From Brienomyrus brachyistius (lineage: Eukaryota; Chordata; Actinopteri; Osteoglossiformes; Mormyridae), in assembly GCF_023856365.1 (NCBI RefSeq), contig NC_064535.1:15759863-15823862 (forward strand): DNA of 64,000 bases. The letters run 5' to 3'. Position numbers and translations under genes: made by a program. Numbering within the stretch: position 1 is the stretch's first letter; every line of letters begins with the position of its first letter. The notes under the pieces are model-generated. The model was not told the origin of the DNA, did no database searches, and saw only the letters and a program-made list of their open reading frames with translations. This document shows positions 1 to 11,864 of this stretch, piece after piece.

Positions 1-958
1 TTTTTACACAATACCATGCTTTTATCTAACGCATTCTAATTTAGCATAAAGTGTCTGGATCAACAGACATTACATTAATATGACATAGATTAGCTGCAAA
101 TTATTGTAAGATTAAAATTGAGATACATTTTACTGAACCCACGGGGAAATTCTGGTGCACAGCAGATTTCCGGTGCACAGATGAACATACATATAGTGCC
201 AAAGAGAAAGGGCAGAGACAGTACACAGAGTACAAACAATTAAACGTGGTGCAAGCAAATTAAAAAGGTACACAATACCCAAGTAGAACATCCCAAAAAC
301 ATTATATTTAAATATAATAATAGATAAACAATGGTATATGTGCCATTGAAACAGGTAGCAGCAGACCTGTATTTTAACAAGACAGGGTGCTGTGGCTGGG
401 GGTGGGAGTGACCTGTTGGGAAGAGGCACTGGTGTGTCTAATGGCAGCAGGTATAGACGATCCCAGTAACACTTGAAGACCAAACAGCGTTGCATTTCTC
501 TACTTGTCATACTCCACTATTATAATGAATGATCAGCTATTCAAGAATAATCAAAAATACACACATGTATGTCTACATGCAACAGTCCATCACTTTCATT
601 AATTTATTTTAATTGCCAATCTGCCTTAGTACCATGGCTTGAAATCAGCAAACACAGTCTAGCTGACCTCTCTCCAGGCAGTTCTGAGCTTCTCCTCTAC
701 ACACTTTTAGAACCATTTTGGATTCGAGGGCACCTCCCAACAGCTACCTGACCCATATTTAAAAAGCCGTTACTATACAATCATTACAATGCACATTTGT
801 CTCTCTGCCACAGGCCAAAGAAAAGCTGAAAATGTTTTAAAACCGTCACCTCCACACAAAAGGTAATAGTGGTAATATATTTACACCCCCTTACCCCCCA
901 CCTCCTTTGGTGGCTTTTCAAGGCTGCTATGCTAATACAGTCCACAGCTGTGGCAGCT
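1..958. other. Unique AT-rich sequence, no gene recognised
   Basis: No convincing protein, RNA gene or named repeat is visible. The stretch has short homopolymer runs. If the minus-strand exon candidates at 959-1292 are real, this could be the 3' untranslated region of that transcript, which would then run off the left edge. That is inference only. Confidence 0.3.
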
Positions 959-1060
959 TTATAGTTTAGGGTGGGTGGTGGGGGCTGGTTTGGCGAGTGA
1001 AGCGAGTAAAAAAAAAAAAGGAGGGGGGACCCTAGATTGACTGTGTGTCAACAGATCTAG
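959..1060 (-). CDS. Candidate terminal coding exon, unidentified
   Basis: On the minus strand a pyrimidine-rich tract ending TTTTCATTCCCAG precedes position 1060. An open frame of 33 codons (beginning LDLLTHSQSR) then runs to a TAA at 961-959. The preceding candidate exon (1241-1292) leaves phase 0, which fits this frame. Against it: part of the frame is encoded by a homopolymer run (FFF) and the protein resembles nothing I know. This is a weak candidate, offered because splice signal and phase agree. Confidence 0.15.
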   Translation of the reverse strand, partial: LDLLTHSQSRVPPPFFFLLASLAKPAPTTHPKL

Positions 1061-1240
1061 CTGGGAATGAAAAGGGGGAGAGTCCTCAAAGGTACCAGAA
1101 GCCGAAGAAGAACGGGTTGGGGGGGGTGACGAGGAGAGATAAATGATGTGGAGGTGAAATTCAATAAACGGGTGCGGAAGAGAAGGGGGACGGGATGGGG
1201 TGGAGAGCCCCCCAGATTGGGAGGGGGGGGCATTGCTTAC

Positions 1241-1292
1241 ACTCATAGGCTTTTCTGTGCCTTCAAAAGACTTCCAGGAGGAATCAGCAAAA
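1241..1292 (-). CDS. Candidate 52-bp internal exon, unidentified
   Basis: Read on the minus strand, a strong acceptor (CCCTCTCCCCCGGCCAG) sits just upstream of 1292 and a good donor (GTAAGC) follows 1241. Of the three frames of the 52-bp exon, the only open one encodes FADSSWKSFEGTEKPMS, with one nucleotide completing an upstream codon and exit in phase 0. The composition is protein-like and not repetitive. I do not recognise the family. It could be a true small exon of a minus-strand gene whose first exon may lie near 6.99 kb, or a chance pairing of splice motifs. Confidence 0.25.
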
Positions 1293-1799
1293 CTGGCCGG
1301 GGGAGAGGGTCAGAGCAGACAAAGAGCTACAAGCCGTAAAACAAGGCTAACGTCAGAGCGTGTGAAAAAAGATAACAAAACCTTTTCAGGGCACCTTATT
1401 GCCCCGGGGGGGAAGGGAAGGGAGGGGGGGTCATTAAGAAATTTTAGGTGACAGTGATGATGACAATAAGCCCATCAATATAGTGCAATAAAACATTTAC
1501 TTTGGAGCGGTAGTCAGCTGATAGGAGGGGTTTATGGGCCTCAGCTCAGTAGACCTCAACCTGACATCATGTCACTATAGATTAGCGCTGGAGAAGGAAT
1601 CATATGAAAGTATTAATTCTGGGGACTATATTAAGAATCATAATAAGCATATATTATATTAACACAACAGTAATAAACATAGTTGTAATAGTTATGAGCC
1701 AAATTGTAAAATGTATCGTGACCTAAAATGTCACATATTACTTGGGAAAAAATAATAAGGCTCTTTAACAACATTGCGACAGGAGGCAGCTTGCAGTCT

Positions 1800-2015
1800 T
1801 TACACCCACTCATTCATCTATCCATCTTCCATCCACTCATTCAGGTCAAGGTCACAAGGGGCTTCAGCATAGGGCACAAGGCACAACTATACCCTGGACT
1901 GAATGCAGGCCATAGCAGAGCACACGCATATATACAATGACCCACTGCAGGAGACCTGGAGTAGTAGAGGAAACCTGCGGTGATGCGAGGTGACAGAAAA
2001 CCCTTCTGAGCCACC
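1800..2015 (-). mobile_element. tRNA-derived SINE with L2-like tail, degraded
   Basis: Read in reverse complement this matches the family best seen at 12485-12840. On the plus strand it starts with the ATCCATC-type tail, then the 'summary of totals' segment (GGGCACAAGGC...), then GAAACC...GGTGATGC. It is heavily diverged and I see no target-site duplication. Confidence 0.55.
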
Positions 2016-4020
2016 ATACTGGTACCACATTATCAGGTAATAACTAACATCAAGGTTAATACATGACTATATAGTATAATGACACTGCATTAATATACTA
2101 AAAGACAAAAGTGGAGAGAAAAGACTGAAACATTAAAAAGTCTATCTTGGTTAGATCTGGATGGATGATCAGGCTTTGACTGCATGAAATGTGTATGGGG
2201 GGGGGACCATTTCTCAGAATCATGAAGGAGGGAGCTCATTTGGTGAACATTATTACCACTAACAAATCCTGAAGAGTGGAAGTTTCCCCCAAACCATCGT
2301 AAATGTCAGACAAAAAAAGGCAGTAAATTGCCCATGCCTTGAGGTGCACTTCCCATGAACGTGGGAAAATGACAGCGCAGACATAAAAAATTTTATTCCT
2401 ATTATTTCTGAAAAGTGAAGGCTATCCAAGTGGTTAACACTGCACACTGTGACAGCAGCAAGTCAATGAAATGAAGCGGCTGGGAAGCACACATTGGGAT
2501 GCATCACACACAGAGAAAGACGCATGCAGGCTGCGTCAGAGCAGCTGCAGATTTGCATACTTGTAAGTTACCATGCGCAAGACCATAAACAATGCGAAGA
2601 GTAGCTAACATGCCCGAAAGGTGGTTCTATTTTATTTAAATATGTATCTTACACACACACACACATATAGTCGGCATGAGGAAAAAATGAATCATGTGCT
2701 GATATTTTACACTAGAGCCCAGCCGGCCAGCGGAATACAACTGCTGAATAATATACACATATAAATCTTTTACCATCAATTGGCGTAGACGCACCAGACT
2801 GATGATCAGTGAAATTTAGAGGACTAAACTCATAAAATATCATTTTCGTGCACATTGTTGAGATTATATTTAAGATTCTGTGCATTTCTTCTCTTTCCTT
2901 TACACCAATAAAGGATGACAAAAGTAAATATCTGAGTCTCAGTTGGTTTGGTACAGTGTACTTAAGTCTATGTTTAAGATGGTCTTGAAATGAATAAATA
3001 GACATGCTTGTCCTTGTTTGGATGATGAGCTTAAAACGTGTCACCTGAACGCCCCCTAGCACAGTAAGGGGGTAGAGCAATCGTCTTACTAAGAAAGACT
3101 TAACTAGCTTGGGCAGGGGGCTTAATGACTCTGGGGGGAAAAAAACCAACACGGTTGCCAGGGCTGTGGGAAACCATGGCGAGAAGTGTAGCAACGGGTT
3201 GTCAGCAGCAGAATGAGCCGCCAACAGCTGCAAGGGCTGGGGACTGTGCAGCGCCGGGCCCGGCTGGTCCGATTGTTGGCCCTGATGTAGACAAATTGAC
3301 TCAAATTAGTTTAGCATGGGCCGCCTGGCAGAAGGGAGCACAACTGGGGAGGCCGATGGCCACCTCAAACCCAGTGACAAGATTATGGACGAGACCAGGA
3401 CTGTGAATTCCTGGATGGAAGGATCACGGACCATGTAACAAAGTGCTCCTTCAAGATCAGAAATAATAATAGCATTTCTCCCAACATATTAACTCAAACT
3501 GAAGCTTGCTCCCTAAGCCAAACAGGAAAAGAAAGATTATGAGGTCATGCACTGCCCTGGTACAACACACTGGATGGAAGCATGATGCTCTTCAAGAACT
3601 CAGATTCCCAGCATTCAAAAGTGTAAAGCTGGAGTTGTTCCCTCTGCTCTTTGAGCTATCAGTATAAATGCGTAAAATACATCAGCAAAAGTTGTGCCAA
3701 ATACTCCGGTCAACCTGGATTTACATTTTAAAAAAGAGACATCATACAACGATGCACTGCCTTTCTTTACCATAGAAGGTGGACTGACTCCTGAATGCAG
3801 TCGAGCCAACAGTCCCGGGTGATCTTGACACCTGGGGACCACCAAGGGTGCCGTATCTCCCTTTGCGTTACAGTAATCTTATTAGTCCTCAGCCCACAAT
3901 GCAGTGTGCCGCCCCAGTGCTCGCCACGGCCCAGTCGCCCAGGCTAGCCTTAATCCTTTTCAAGCACAAGTTGTGAGAAAGGCAGGCGGGAGAGGAGTCT
4001 TTTCCAGTAAAATGGAAAAA

Positions 4021-4043
4021 CACACACACACACACACACACAC
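4021..4043. repeat. (CA)n microsatellite
   Basis: An uninterrupted CA dinucleotide run of about 11 units. Confidence 0.9.
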
Positions 4044-5713
4044 GAGCCAATGTTCTAAAATTTGGCTTGAAGTAAATCGCTGCTTCTCCACTAAACCAAT
4101 TGCCTTTATATAAAATAAACCTAAAGCAAATGTCCGAAAAGCAGGTAAAAAAAGCCACAAAATACTGATGACGCAAAAAGCAACCCTGCCAGACACACTA
4201 AGTGTTGTCCTGAAACTATCTGGTAGAGCTCCTGACAGCTTTAGACTTTGATCACTGCTGTCCCCCCACCCACAAACTTCTTAGTGGGCCAGTTGCTATG
4301 GAAACCCAGCCAATTCACCACCAAGGCGAAGCTAATTGCCACTTCTTTCATTTTCCAGCCATCTCTAATAATACATTACCAAGTGTCGCATCTTTGTAAG
4401 GATCTTCAGGTGACACAATACAGCCAATTTGTGTTGAACACAATGTTTGCTCAACAGCAAGAAGACTTAAATTATGGAAGCACCTCACTGCATCTTCATT
4501 ATCAAATCACAGATAATAACCATACACCTAATCACCAAGGATACTTTTGTATACTACCTGCCCTGTTTACAAAACAAGATGAATTTGCTGCTAGTGGTTA
4601 TGAATCATGTTGAGAACAGAATGAGTGAATACAGGTGCCATTAGTTAACAGCCAGTGTAAGGGAAGGACAAATAACAAAAGATTCAGTAAAATGAATGTT
4701 TAAATCATGAAAAACAGCAGGGATACAGCAATACCGATGCTAGTATTAGTAATATCGGCATCAGGTCACATGTACTCAGACACATGACAATGCACAGATG
4801 CCTATAACCAATAGAACATAATAACGCATCAGCGATCTCATTATCGAGTAAAACAAGTAGAACAAAATGTCCGAGGTGCGTAAATACTTCAAGGTAAACA
4901 ACAAAAAACCAAAGCATTATGAAGTGCAAACTGTGCTCTTCTAAACTATCAAGAGGAGGTACGAAAACAGATTTGTACAGGAGTATTCTAATCAAACATC
5001 TAAAAACATAGGAGTACGATGAAACCAGCACCAGCAGCAACACTCTGCAACAACCCAACAAATACTAGGACAATGAGAGAAAATGACAAATCATAACCTC
5101 TGTGAAGTGGGGGAAAAAAAAACGCGTTTGAATCCAGTAAACTACACACCCTGAACGTTTCTATAGATTACCTTAATTGTTACACCATGAAGTTTGGCAA
5201 GTTTTAATGCCGGCTGTTTGGTTGAATACTTTATCATTTTTTCAAGCGCTTGCTTGATGCAAAGTGCATGTATGAATGCATGCATGTGGAATTATTTTCC
5301 TGAAGTTTCTGAAATAAAATATTGCTGATTATTTTTTAGGCATCAATGAGCCTTAACTGGCATTGGTGATTACCAGAAAGTGAGTAGCAGTACTTGCATT
5401 ACTGGATCCTGAGATGGCCAAACAAATCAGTAAGAAATAATAATTAATGTAACATCTATATCTGCAAGTGTAGTTTTATCAATGTTAAAGGGCATATCAA
5501 AACTTTGAGGAAATGAGGGCCATCTTTAAATGATTACAACATGAGTAGCTAAAATGTTACTATAGCAGCTCAGAGGGGAATCTTACATGAGAAACTTCCA
5601 GTGACAAGCATACATAAATGACAAATGCTAACATCATTTACCTCATCATTAATTGTCCCAAATTGAGCTGTTAACACAGCAGATAATTATGACAGCTTAC
5701 ACTTCTTTTATTT

Positions 5714-5718
<5 letters not shown>

Positions 5719-5756
<38 letters not shown>
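5719..5756. repeat. (TA)n microsatellite
   Basis: An uninterrupted TA/AT run of about 19 units. Confidence 0.9.
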
Positions 5757-5762
<6 letters not shown>

Positions 5763-6936
5763 TCAAGCCATACAAGTATGTCACTCAAAAGGTATAAGAG
5801 TAGACAGGATGTGCATTGCTCTCAAAACTACATTTCATAGGATATATTCATATAGATACATGATAGGATTACAGTATATTAATCATTTTAAATATGTAAT
5901 GCATTAAAAAGCAGTGATGGGCTACTGAAGGGACAAGAAACTTCTGCCATCATAAAATAAAAAAACAGAAAAACTATATTAATCCCAAGGCTGCCCCCTG
6001 CAGTAAGGGCCTGTTATTACAACGAACTCTGCAAAGGCCAAACAAGCTACACAACTTATTAAATATTTTAATTTTACTATATATTTTTAATAGGAGTTCA
6101 CATGGTCTCCTCATGTCTATATTTCTCCCCAGAATCCAAAAAGCATGAATATTAAGCAAACTCGTATCTCTAATATTACATATGATGTATGATGAAATTA
6201 CCCATTATTTGCCATTTGGAGTTTTGTGAAACATTATTTCACCTGGTTAGAATCTCAGTTCTGCAAAATCTGGACATGTACTGTACTGTCACTGCCAAAT
6301 TACATAAAACAATGAACAGATGTTGCTGCTTTAGTTACAATACATGTTAATTCAATAATTCTAACAGTATGATTTAATTATTCTTCTTGACGGCTCATTA
6401 ATGGTCCAAAGAAATGAGACCAGAATATTAAACCACCACACGTATTTTAATTACAATCCCCATAAATCCCAGTAAGTACAAAGCACAAGAGTTGCAATTT
6501 CACAGAATAGACACAGAGATAGCAAAATATCTATTGGTTTGTTACTTATCGTTTTCCAAAGTGGTTGGTAATAACAGAAAATCCGGAATCCGGTATCAGA
6601 TATCTTTAATTGAGAAATCAAGAGCTGGTTTTAAAAACAATTGAACTTTTACGCAATGGAAACGCATAGATATTGATATATGAAAATAACTAATTATATA
6701 TACAAGTTAATGAGTACACTAGTACGTAAGTAAGAGAAGTCCTAATCAAACCGGGAAAAAAATAACCAGACAAGAAATTTAATCGAGTATAAACACTTAC
6801 TTGGATTGTAAGAATCCATACATGTTTGTGTTTGGATTTCATAAAATCAAAGTTTGTCACTTACTTGGATATAAAATGCAATTGAAGGCGCAGCGAAAAG
6901 AAAGATTTTAAACAGAGGACGCCTCGGTGAAGTTAC

Positions 6937-6994
6937 CTGTCCTTTCTGAAGATGCAAGAAGTTTTGAAAGTTCGTGAAGTGCAGAGCGGGTCAT
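6937..6994 (-). CDS. Candidate first coding exon, unidentified gene
   Basis: On the minus strand an ATG at 6994 opens a frame reading MTRSALHELSKLLASSERT, then a phase-1 split codon at a consensus donor (GGACAG followed by GTAACT). The region is richer in CpG than its surroundings and is followed (minus-strand upstream) by the CpG-bearing stretch 7100-7300, which would suit a promoter. I do not recognise the N-terminus. A 5' untranslated exon, or chance, remain possible. Confidence 0.25.
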
Positions 6995-7049
6995 CAGCGA
7001 ATATGAACACCAGCCGGTGATTTCCTTACATGCAAAAAAAAAAAAAACA

Positions 7050-7295
7050 TAAAATGACTATAACGTTTGCGGCATATAAATAACGTTATCACCACAGAAC
7101 AACGATATCTTTTTTAACGGCATTTTATAGTTGAAATTTCTACTATTTCTCTCCACAGCAACGACATGTAGCGTCCAGGAAAAGGAAGTGCGTCATGTAG
7201 CCAGCAGCGTCTCCGAACTATCCGAGTAATCAAAAAAAAAAAAAAAAAACATAAAAAACGCGCCAAAACCGTCCCGCCAAAACGATCCTGACGCA
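7050..7295 (-). promoter_or_regulatory. Possible promoter region, minus strand
   Basis: This short stretch holds clustered CpG dinucleotides (for example GGCGCGTTTT and GGCGGGACGG on the minus strand) in an otherwise CpG-poor region, just upstream of the exon candidate at 6937-6994. It also contains an 18-base A run at 7232-7249. No TATA box is evident. The call rests only on composition and position. Confidence 0.2.
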
Positions 7296-8029
7296 CGAAT
7301 GTTTAGCATATTTATAATAGGTTTCTATTATAGGCCTACTGGTAAATTTGTTAAGTAAATTGACTGCGTTATCTGTGTGCCATATAGTTATAAATCATTA
7401 AACAATGCTGGTATAAACCACAATTTATTGTTTATTGTGCATGAAAATGCTTTATCAATAAGAATGCTGATGTGAGGAACATTTTTGATAAATTTGGACA
7501 GGGGCTGATAGTGCCACATTTGAATCTTACAAATACCCAAAAAATTAGGGAAAATTTATTTCTAATCACAACGAACAGCCCCAGTTGCAAAGTTAGCAGA
7601 GAGTATTTTGTAGCGGTATAACGGTGGAATAATTACCTAAACACCCTTTTAACGTAATGTTGAAAAAAGGTTCTATAATGAAATGTTATTTTATAGTAGT
7701 GCTTCGTGTATACACTGCAAAGGCACAGCCTTAAATCCACGACCTTAGTAGTGTAAAACCACAATGCTGCCTTCTGCTTTACCAAACCCTTAATTTGTTT
7801 ATACTTAATTATTCTTATTTGTTGTACTAGTAACATTCTAGTAACACTAAGAAAATCAGGCACTTTGAACATTTCCATAGGCTACTTTAATCATAATGTT
7901 TGATAACTTAGAATGAATAAGTGATAGCCTAGCTGGTATATCACATCCATCCACCCTAAAATTTTTAAAACTTAATTAGCTGGATTTTTTTTTGTTGTTT
8001 TTAAGAGTAGTAAATTTCATGTAATATAT

Positions 8030-8400
8030 GTTTGGGTGGAGTGGTAGCTCTGGGGCTAGGGTACTCAGTTAGCAATGGGAAGGTTGCTGGTTCAACTCTT
8101 CTAAATGCCATGAGTGATTCTAGTATGTTGGGTTGGATATGTCCTGGATATGCTGTTAACCTACATCCAGCCTTGCAGGTTGATCCTTTAAGGGAAAACT
8201 TGGGGGTTGGTAGCAGGATTGGTACTCCAGCCACCAGAAGAAAAACTTCATACTATTCCATTTGAGCTTGTGTGGTGCTGTGACATCACCCACTACATGG
8301 CTGTACTCATGTGCTCATCCCTGAGGAGGTTTGTCATGTGGTGGATGTGGCAACGCACTGTATCAGGTTGTGCTCCTTACTCTCCAAGTTTCATCTAATT
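8030..8400 (+). mobile_element. tRNA-derived SINE-like element
   Basis: The head resembles a tRNA promoter: an A-box-like GTGGTAGCTCTGGGG near 8041 and a B-box-like GGTTGCTGGTTCAACTC near 8081-8098. An unrelated body of about 300 bp follows. Family not assigned. Open frames inside it are spurious. Confidence 0.5.
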
Positions 8401-8714
8401 CTTTTAAAACATAAAATAAATAATTTAGTAACAAGATTTCTCATTCTCCAATAAAAGATTCTCATTTTAACTGCAATTTTCGTTCTTTATTCTGTCCAAC
8501 TTGATTATTGTAAATTTATTAGAAGACATAAAGTAGGCATAGGTAAGGCAGAGGAGTCATATTTCAAACAAGAGCTACCTTACCAAGCTTCACTCAGTAT
8601 CATTAATGAGAAATACTGGAGCTAGTATGGAACAATATGAACGTTTGAAAAATTACACTTTTACAAATGCCGGAACATTAATTGATCTTCTAAAGTGTGT
8701 CCTTTACAGGGTCA

Positions 8715-9000
8715 CAGGGAACCATATTTCGGAAGGGAATAGCCCAAGATGAGGTGCCAGCCCATCTCAGGACATGTACACCATTCACATATATGGACAA
8801 TGGCAACTCATGCTTATCTTAGCAGGTCTTTGGGCTGTGAGGGAGGCTGGAGTACCAGGGGAAAGCCCCATGGTAGCATGAAGAGAACGTACAAGCTCCA
8901 CATGCATGGAGCTGCGGCCGTGACATCACCCATGGTACCAGAGGTAGGAGGCAACTGTGCTAATCATGGTATCACCTTGCAACCCTCCCCCCCCCCCTAT
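8715..9000 (-). mobile_element. tRNA-derived SINE with L2-like tail, diverged
   Basis: On the plus strand it shows the reversed hallmarks of the 12485-12840 family: GAGGTGCCAGCCCATC, then TTTGGGCTGTGAGGGAGGCT, then GAAGAGAACGTACAAGCTCC, ending in GGCAACTGTGCTAA. These are in the order expected for a minus-oriented copy. A C-run lies at 8988-8997. Confidence 0.6.
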
Positions 9001-9074
9001 GGGCAGGATACCTGTGATCCCAGCAATTATACCCAAATATGGCCTTGAATTTGAGGATAAAGAGAAAATGGACA

Positions 9075-9335
9075 GACTAGAAAAGGATAAACTTTACTAC
9101 TACTGTATAATGGCAATTGATACTTTCCTTGATTCCTGTGGGGAAATTGTTGTTATACCTCCCTCAAGTAGAGTAAGCTGTCTGTAAAGTGCAGCCATCT
9201 GTTAGGGCACCCATGGAATTGGGGGTTAAGGGCCTTGCTCAAGGATCTGCAGACGTGCTGAGGCTGGGTTCAAACTGGTGACCTTCTAATTGCAAGCACA
9301 TAGGCTTAGCCCACCAAGCCACACGCTGCCCCCAA
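9075..9335 (-). mobile_element. Second SINE family, tRNA-derived, minus orientation
   Basis: The segment contains TTCCTGTGGGGAAATTG, GTTAAGGGCCTTGCTCAAGG and, near the right end, GGGTTCAAACTGGTGACC, which reads as a B-box on the minus strand. It ends in GCCACACGCTGCCCCC. A related copy lies at 10285-10485. Confidence 0.55.
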
Positions 9336-9599
9336 CTATGTACTACATACGAGTAACTAGTAACTACGTATGTAGTTGTTGCAGCAGTATGTTGAGTAGC
9401 GGAAGCAGTATTTGTAGCAGCTGAACCAGTAATTGAAATAATTCATGGCGTTTCATACATTTTTTTGTTGTTGCACAAAACAGCACAAACAGACAAAAGT
9501 CATTTTGCTACTTTCTGATTATACGAGTGCCACCTTCATGCAGGTATTTGCTGGAATGAGAATAGATTGAGTTTGTAAAGAGAGCTTTGTAATTTCCCT

Positions 9600-9705
9600 A
9601 CCATAGGTCAAATCAAATCAAAATCTATTTATCAATTGTATAACAGTACAGCAAAATGTTGTGTATTTGATAAATAAACTTTTATTTGATTTCATTACAT
9701 TTGAA
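9600..9705. mobile_element. Fragment of an interspersed repeat
   Basis: The AAATCAAATCAAA phase followed by TTTATTTG-like sequence and ACAGTACAGCAAAATG resembles the 3' end of a common teleost retroposon. Too short to assign. Confidence 0.3.
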
Positions 9706-9892
9706 GTTGAGACATTTCAAGTTGAGACAGTCTGAGAACTATTTTAGAGCTTAATGAGATCTCTAGAAATTTGAATAGAGGCAGATATGAGAGTCTTTTT
9801 GTTCAGAACAGAAAAGAAAAAGAGAGACAGGAGAAATAAGGCATTGTTAGATTTTGGTTTGCATAGGACAGGTGGGCAGGGGAAATGAATGA

Positions 9893-10215
9893 TCCCTGAT
9901 CCATCCACCTTCCATACCTGCTTGCCTTATGCTCTGTCATCGGGGTCTGGAGCCTATCCTAGTAAGTATGGGTGCAAGGCAGGTAAGAACCCAGGATGCG
10001 GTGCCAACCCATCACAGGTCACACTCACCATTAACACACTTATTCACAAATTGGTGATTCCAATTCACCGTAGCATGTTTTTGGATGGGGGGGTGGGGCT
10101 GGAGAAAACACCGTGATGATATTGGTAGATCACACAAACTGTGGGCCAGGGCAAAGACTGGAACTCCAGTCCCAGGGGTATAAGGCAACAGTGCTAACTA
10201 CTGCACCGCCCTGAA
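9893..10215 (-). mobile_element. tRNA-derived SINE with L2-like tail, near full length
   Basis: In plus-strand order it shows the reversed tail (CATCCACCTTCCATACC), GGGTCTGGAGCCTATCC, GTGCCAACCCATCACAGG, CACTCACCATT, and the reversed tRNA-like head GGCAACAGTGCTAACTACTGCACCGCCC. It is diverged from the copies at 12485 and 60514, which suggests it is older. Confidence 0.65.
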
Positions 10216-10284
10216 ATGTATTCATTACATGGATTACATTTCCATCCATCCATTTTCTATAACTACTTGTCATATTCATAATAA

Positions 10285-10485
10285 TAATTAATACTTTATT
10301 GGTTCCAATGGGGAAATCCTCCTTTGACCTCCACCAACTTGCCCTCTGTACATGCAAGTTGGCCCCGAAGGGCAGCCACCCATTACAGCACCCAGGGGTT
10401 AAGGTGCAGAGGTGCAGAGGCGACCTTCTGATCACAGGCGCAGAGGTTCAGTCCACAGAGCCACACACTGCCTCCTGTGTTGTGG
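10285..10485 (-). mobile_element. Second SINE family, minus orientation
   Basis: It shares with 9075-9335 the segment TTGGTTCCAATGGGGAAAT, a GGGGTTAAGG core, and a final CAGAGCCACACACTGCC. The reversed B-box lies near 10440. It is directly abutted by another SINE on the right. Confidence 0.5.
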
Positions 10486-10489
10486 GGGT

Positions 10490-10695
10490 CCAGAGCCTGT
10501 CGCATGGCACACACACACCTACAGGCAATACCAGTGCGCCTTTGGGGGAGGGGGGGGGGTGGGATCAAAATATCTGGAGGAAACCTCATGACGACATGGG
10601 AAGAACATGCAGACGCGACACACGGAGGGCAGGGACAGGAACCTTGATCTCAGAGGTGTAAGGCAACAGTGCTAACCACTGCAACACTGTGCTGG
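10490..10695 (-). mobile_element. tRNA-derived SINE with L2-like tail, degraded
   Basis: Reversed hallmarks are present: GGGGGTCCAGAGCCTGTC, GGAGGAAACCTCATGACGAC, GGGAAGAACATGCAGACGC and GGCAACAGTGCTAACCACTGC. A short CA run and a G run interrupt the middle. Confidence 0.55.
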
Positions 10696-11864
10696 CCCAG
10701 ACTACTACTAAAATGATTCAATGTTTTCCCACTTGCACTTTTGCGTCTTTGTCTGAGACAGTTAAAATGACCTCTACATGAGAGACGGAGGCATACTGTA
10801 TTCGGGAGTGAACAGCTAAAATTAATAAGGAGGAGTGTTTCTTTAAATGGAGATACAGTCATTATTTGCAATTAACTGCATGCAAAGATAAAAACATTAC
10901 TATGAAGTGCAAATTGTGACTGAACACAAAGGAACTTTCCACCACTGTAAACTCAGCCAGCAGTCTGTTGAAGCACCTAATAAGACTGAAAGCTTAGGAG
11001 GTAAAATCTCTGCACTTTTTAGCACGGCATTTATTATTTATTATTTGTCTCACTGTTCTACTCTCCCATGAATGTGGATTTTCAGAAATGTTCAGAAACG
11101 TAACTGGAAATGAAGGTTTCTGTCACACATACAGGAGGATGGCAGACTGTGAAGGCAGTGTGGGGGACACAGATGGGGTAGAAGATCGAAGAGGGGAACA
11201 GTGATGAAGCTATTGGGAGCCAGGACTGCAGGAAACTGTCGATAACTGGGGAAATATGATGACAAGACGGGACTCGATGCACTGGGTGCCGCCCACAGGA
11301 TGGCAGTGCTGTGACAGTTTCATATTTTCATTCATGTTGTGTGTTTTTCCCCTTTTGGAAGGGCAGTCAATTGATATTATAGCATAGAAAAGACAGTATT
11401 TTAAAGGAGCATTTTCCATTTCATGGATTCACAGGGATTTTAGAGAGTAACTTGAAAATAACTAATGAAATGATTACTTTTTTCAGTAAATAATCACTTA
11501 AGTAACCTGATTACAATTTGAGACAAGTATTCTGTAATGGCTTACTTTTTTGAATAACTTCCCCATTGCTGGTAACAAGCAATAGTATTCCTAATTGCAA
11601 ACTCTTACCCAAAAGACCCCAGAGAGTTAAAGTGCCAGAATGCTTCCTATGGAAGAAGCTGGTCCCCCCAGCCAATCCAAATCCTGAGGGCAAAAGAGCA
11701 AAACACCTGTTAACAGACACATATTGGAAAGCAGTCTGTCAAATCAATTCATTATTAACTCTTATTAAATAAAAAAAAAACTATTCTTATAATCTGAAAG
11801 TGCACCAAATAATGGTGAAACTGAAATTATGTTAGAACAAGAAATGCTTTCACCTCTTGTGGAA
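10696..11864. other. Unique sequence, no gene recognised
   Basis: About 1.2 kb without a supportable gene. Short open frames on both strands do not resemble known proteins and have no splice context I trust. Confidence 0.3.

Larger units (their letters stand above)
2016..6936. other. Unique AT-rich sequence with two microsatellites
   Basis: About 4.9 kb with no gene I can support. Several minus-strand segments look weakly exon-like. One is 3771-3831, bounded by CCCCAG and GTAAAG and open in all frames. Another is about 3170-3290, proline- and leucine-rich after TCTACATCAG. None is recognisable. If the first-exon candidate at 6937-6994 is real, this would be intronic. Confidence 0.3.

Noticed and set aside
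2712..3233. 173-codon minus-strand open frame
   Set aside because: The proline- and leucine-rich start looks weakly protein-like, but the rest is low-quality and AT-driven. It could contain a short exon but is not a gene as it stands.
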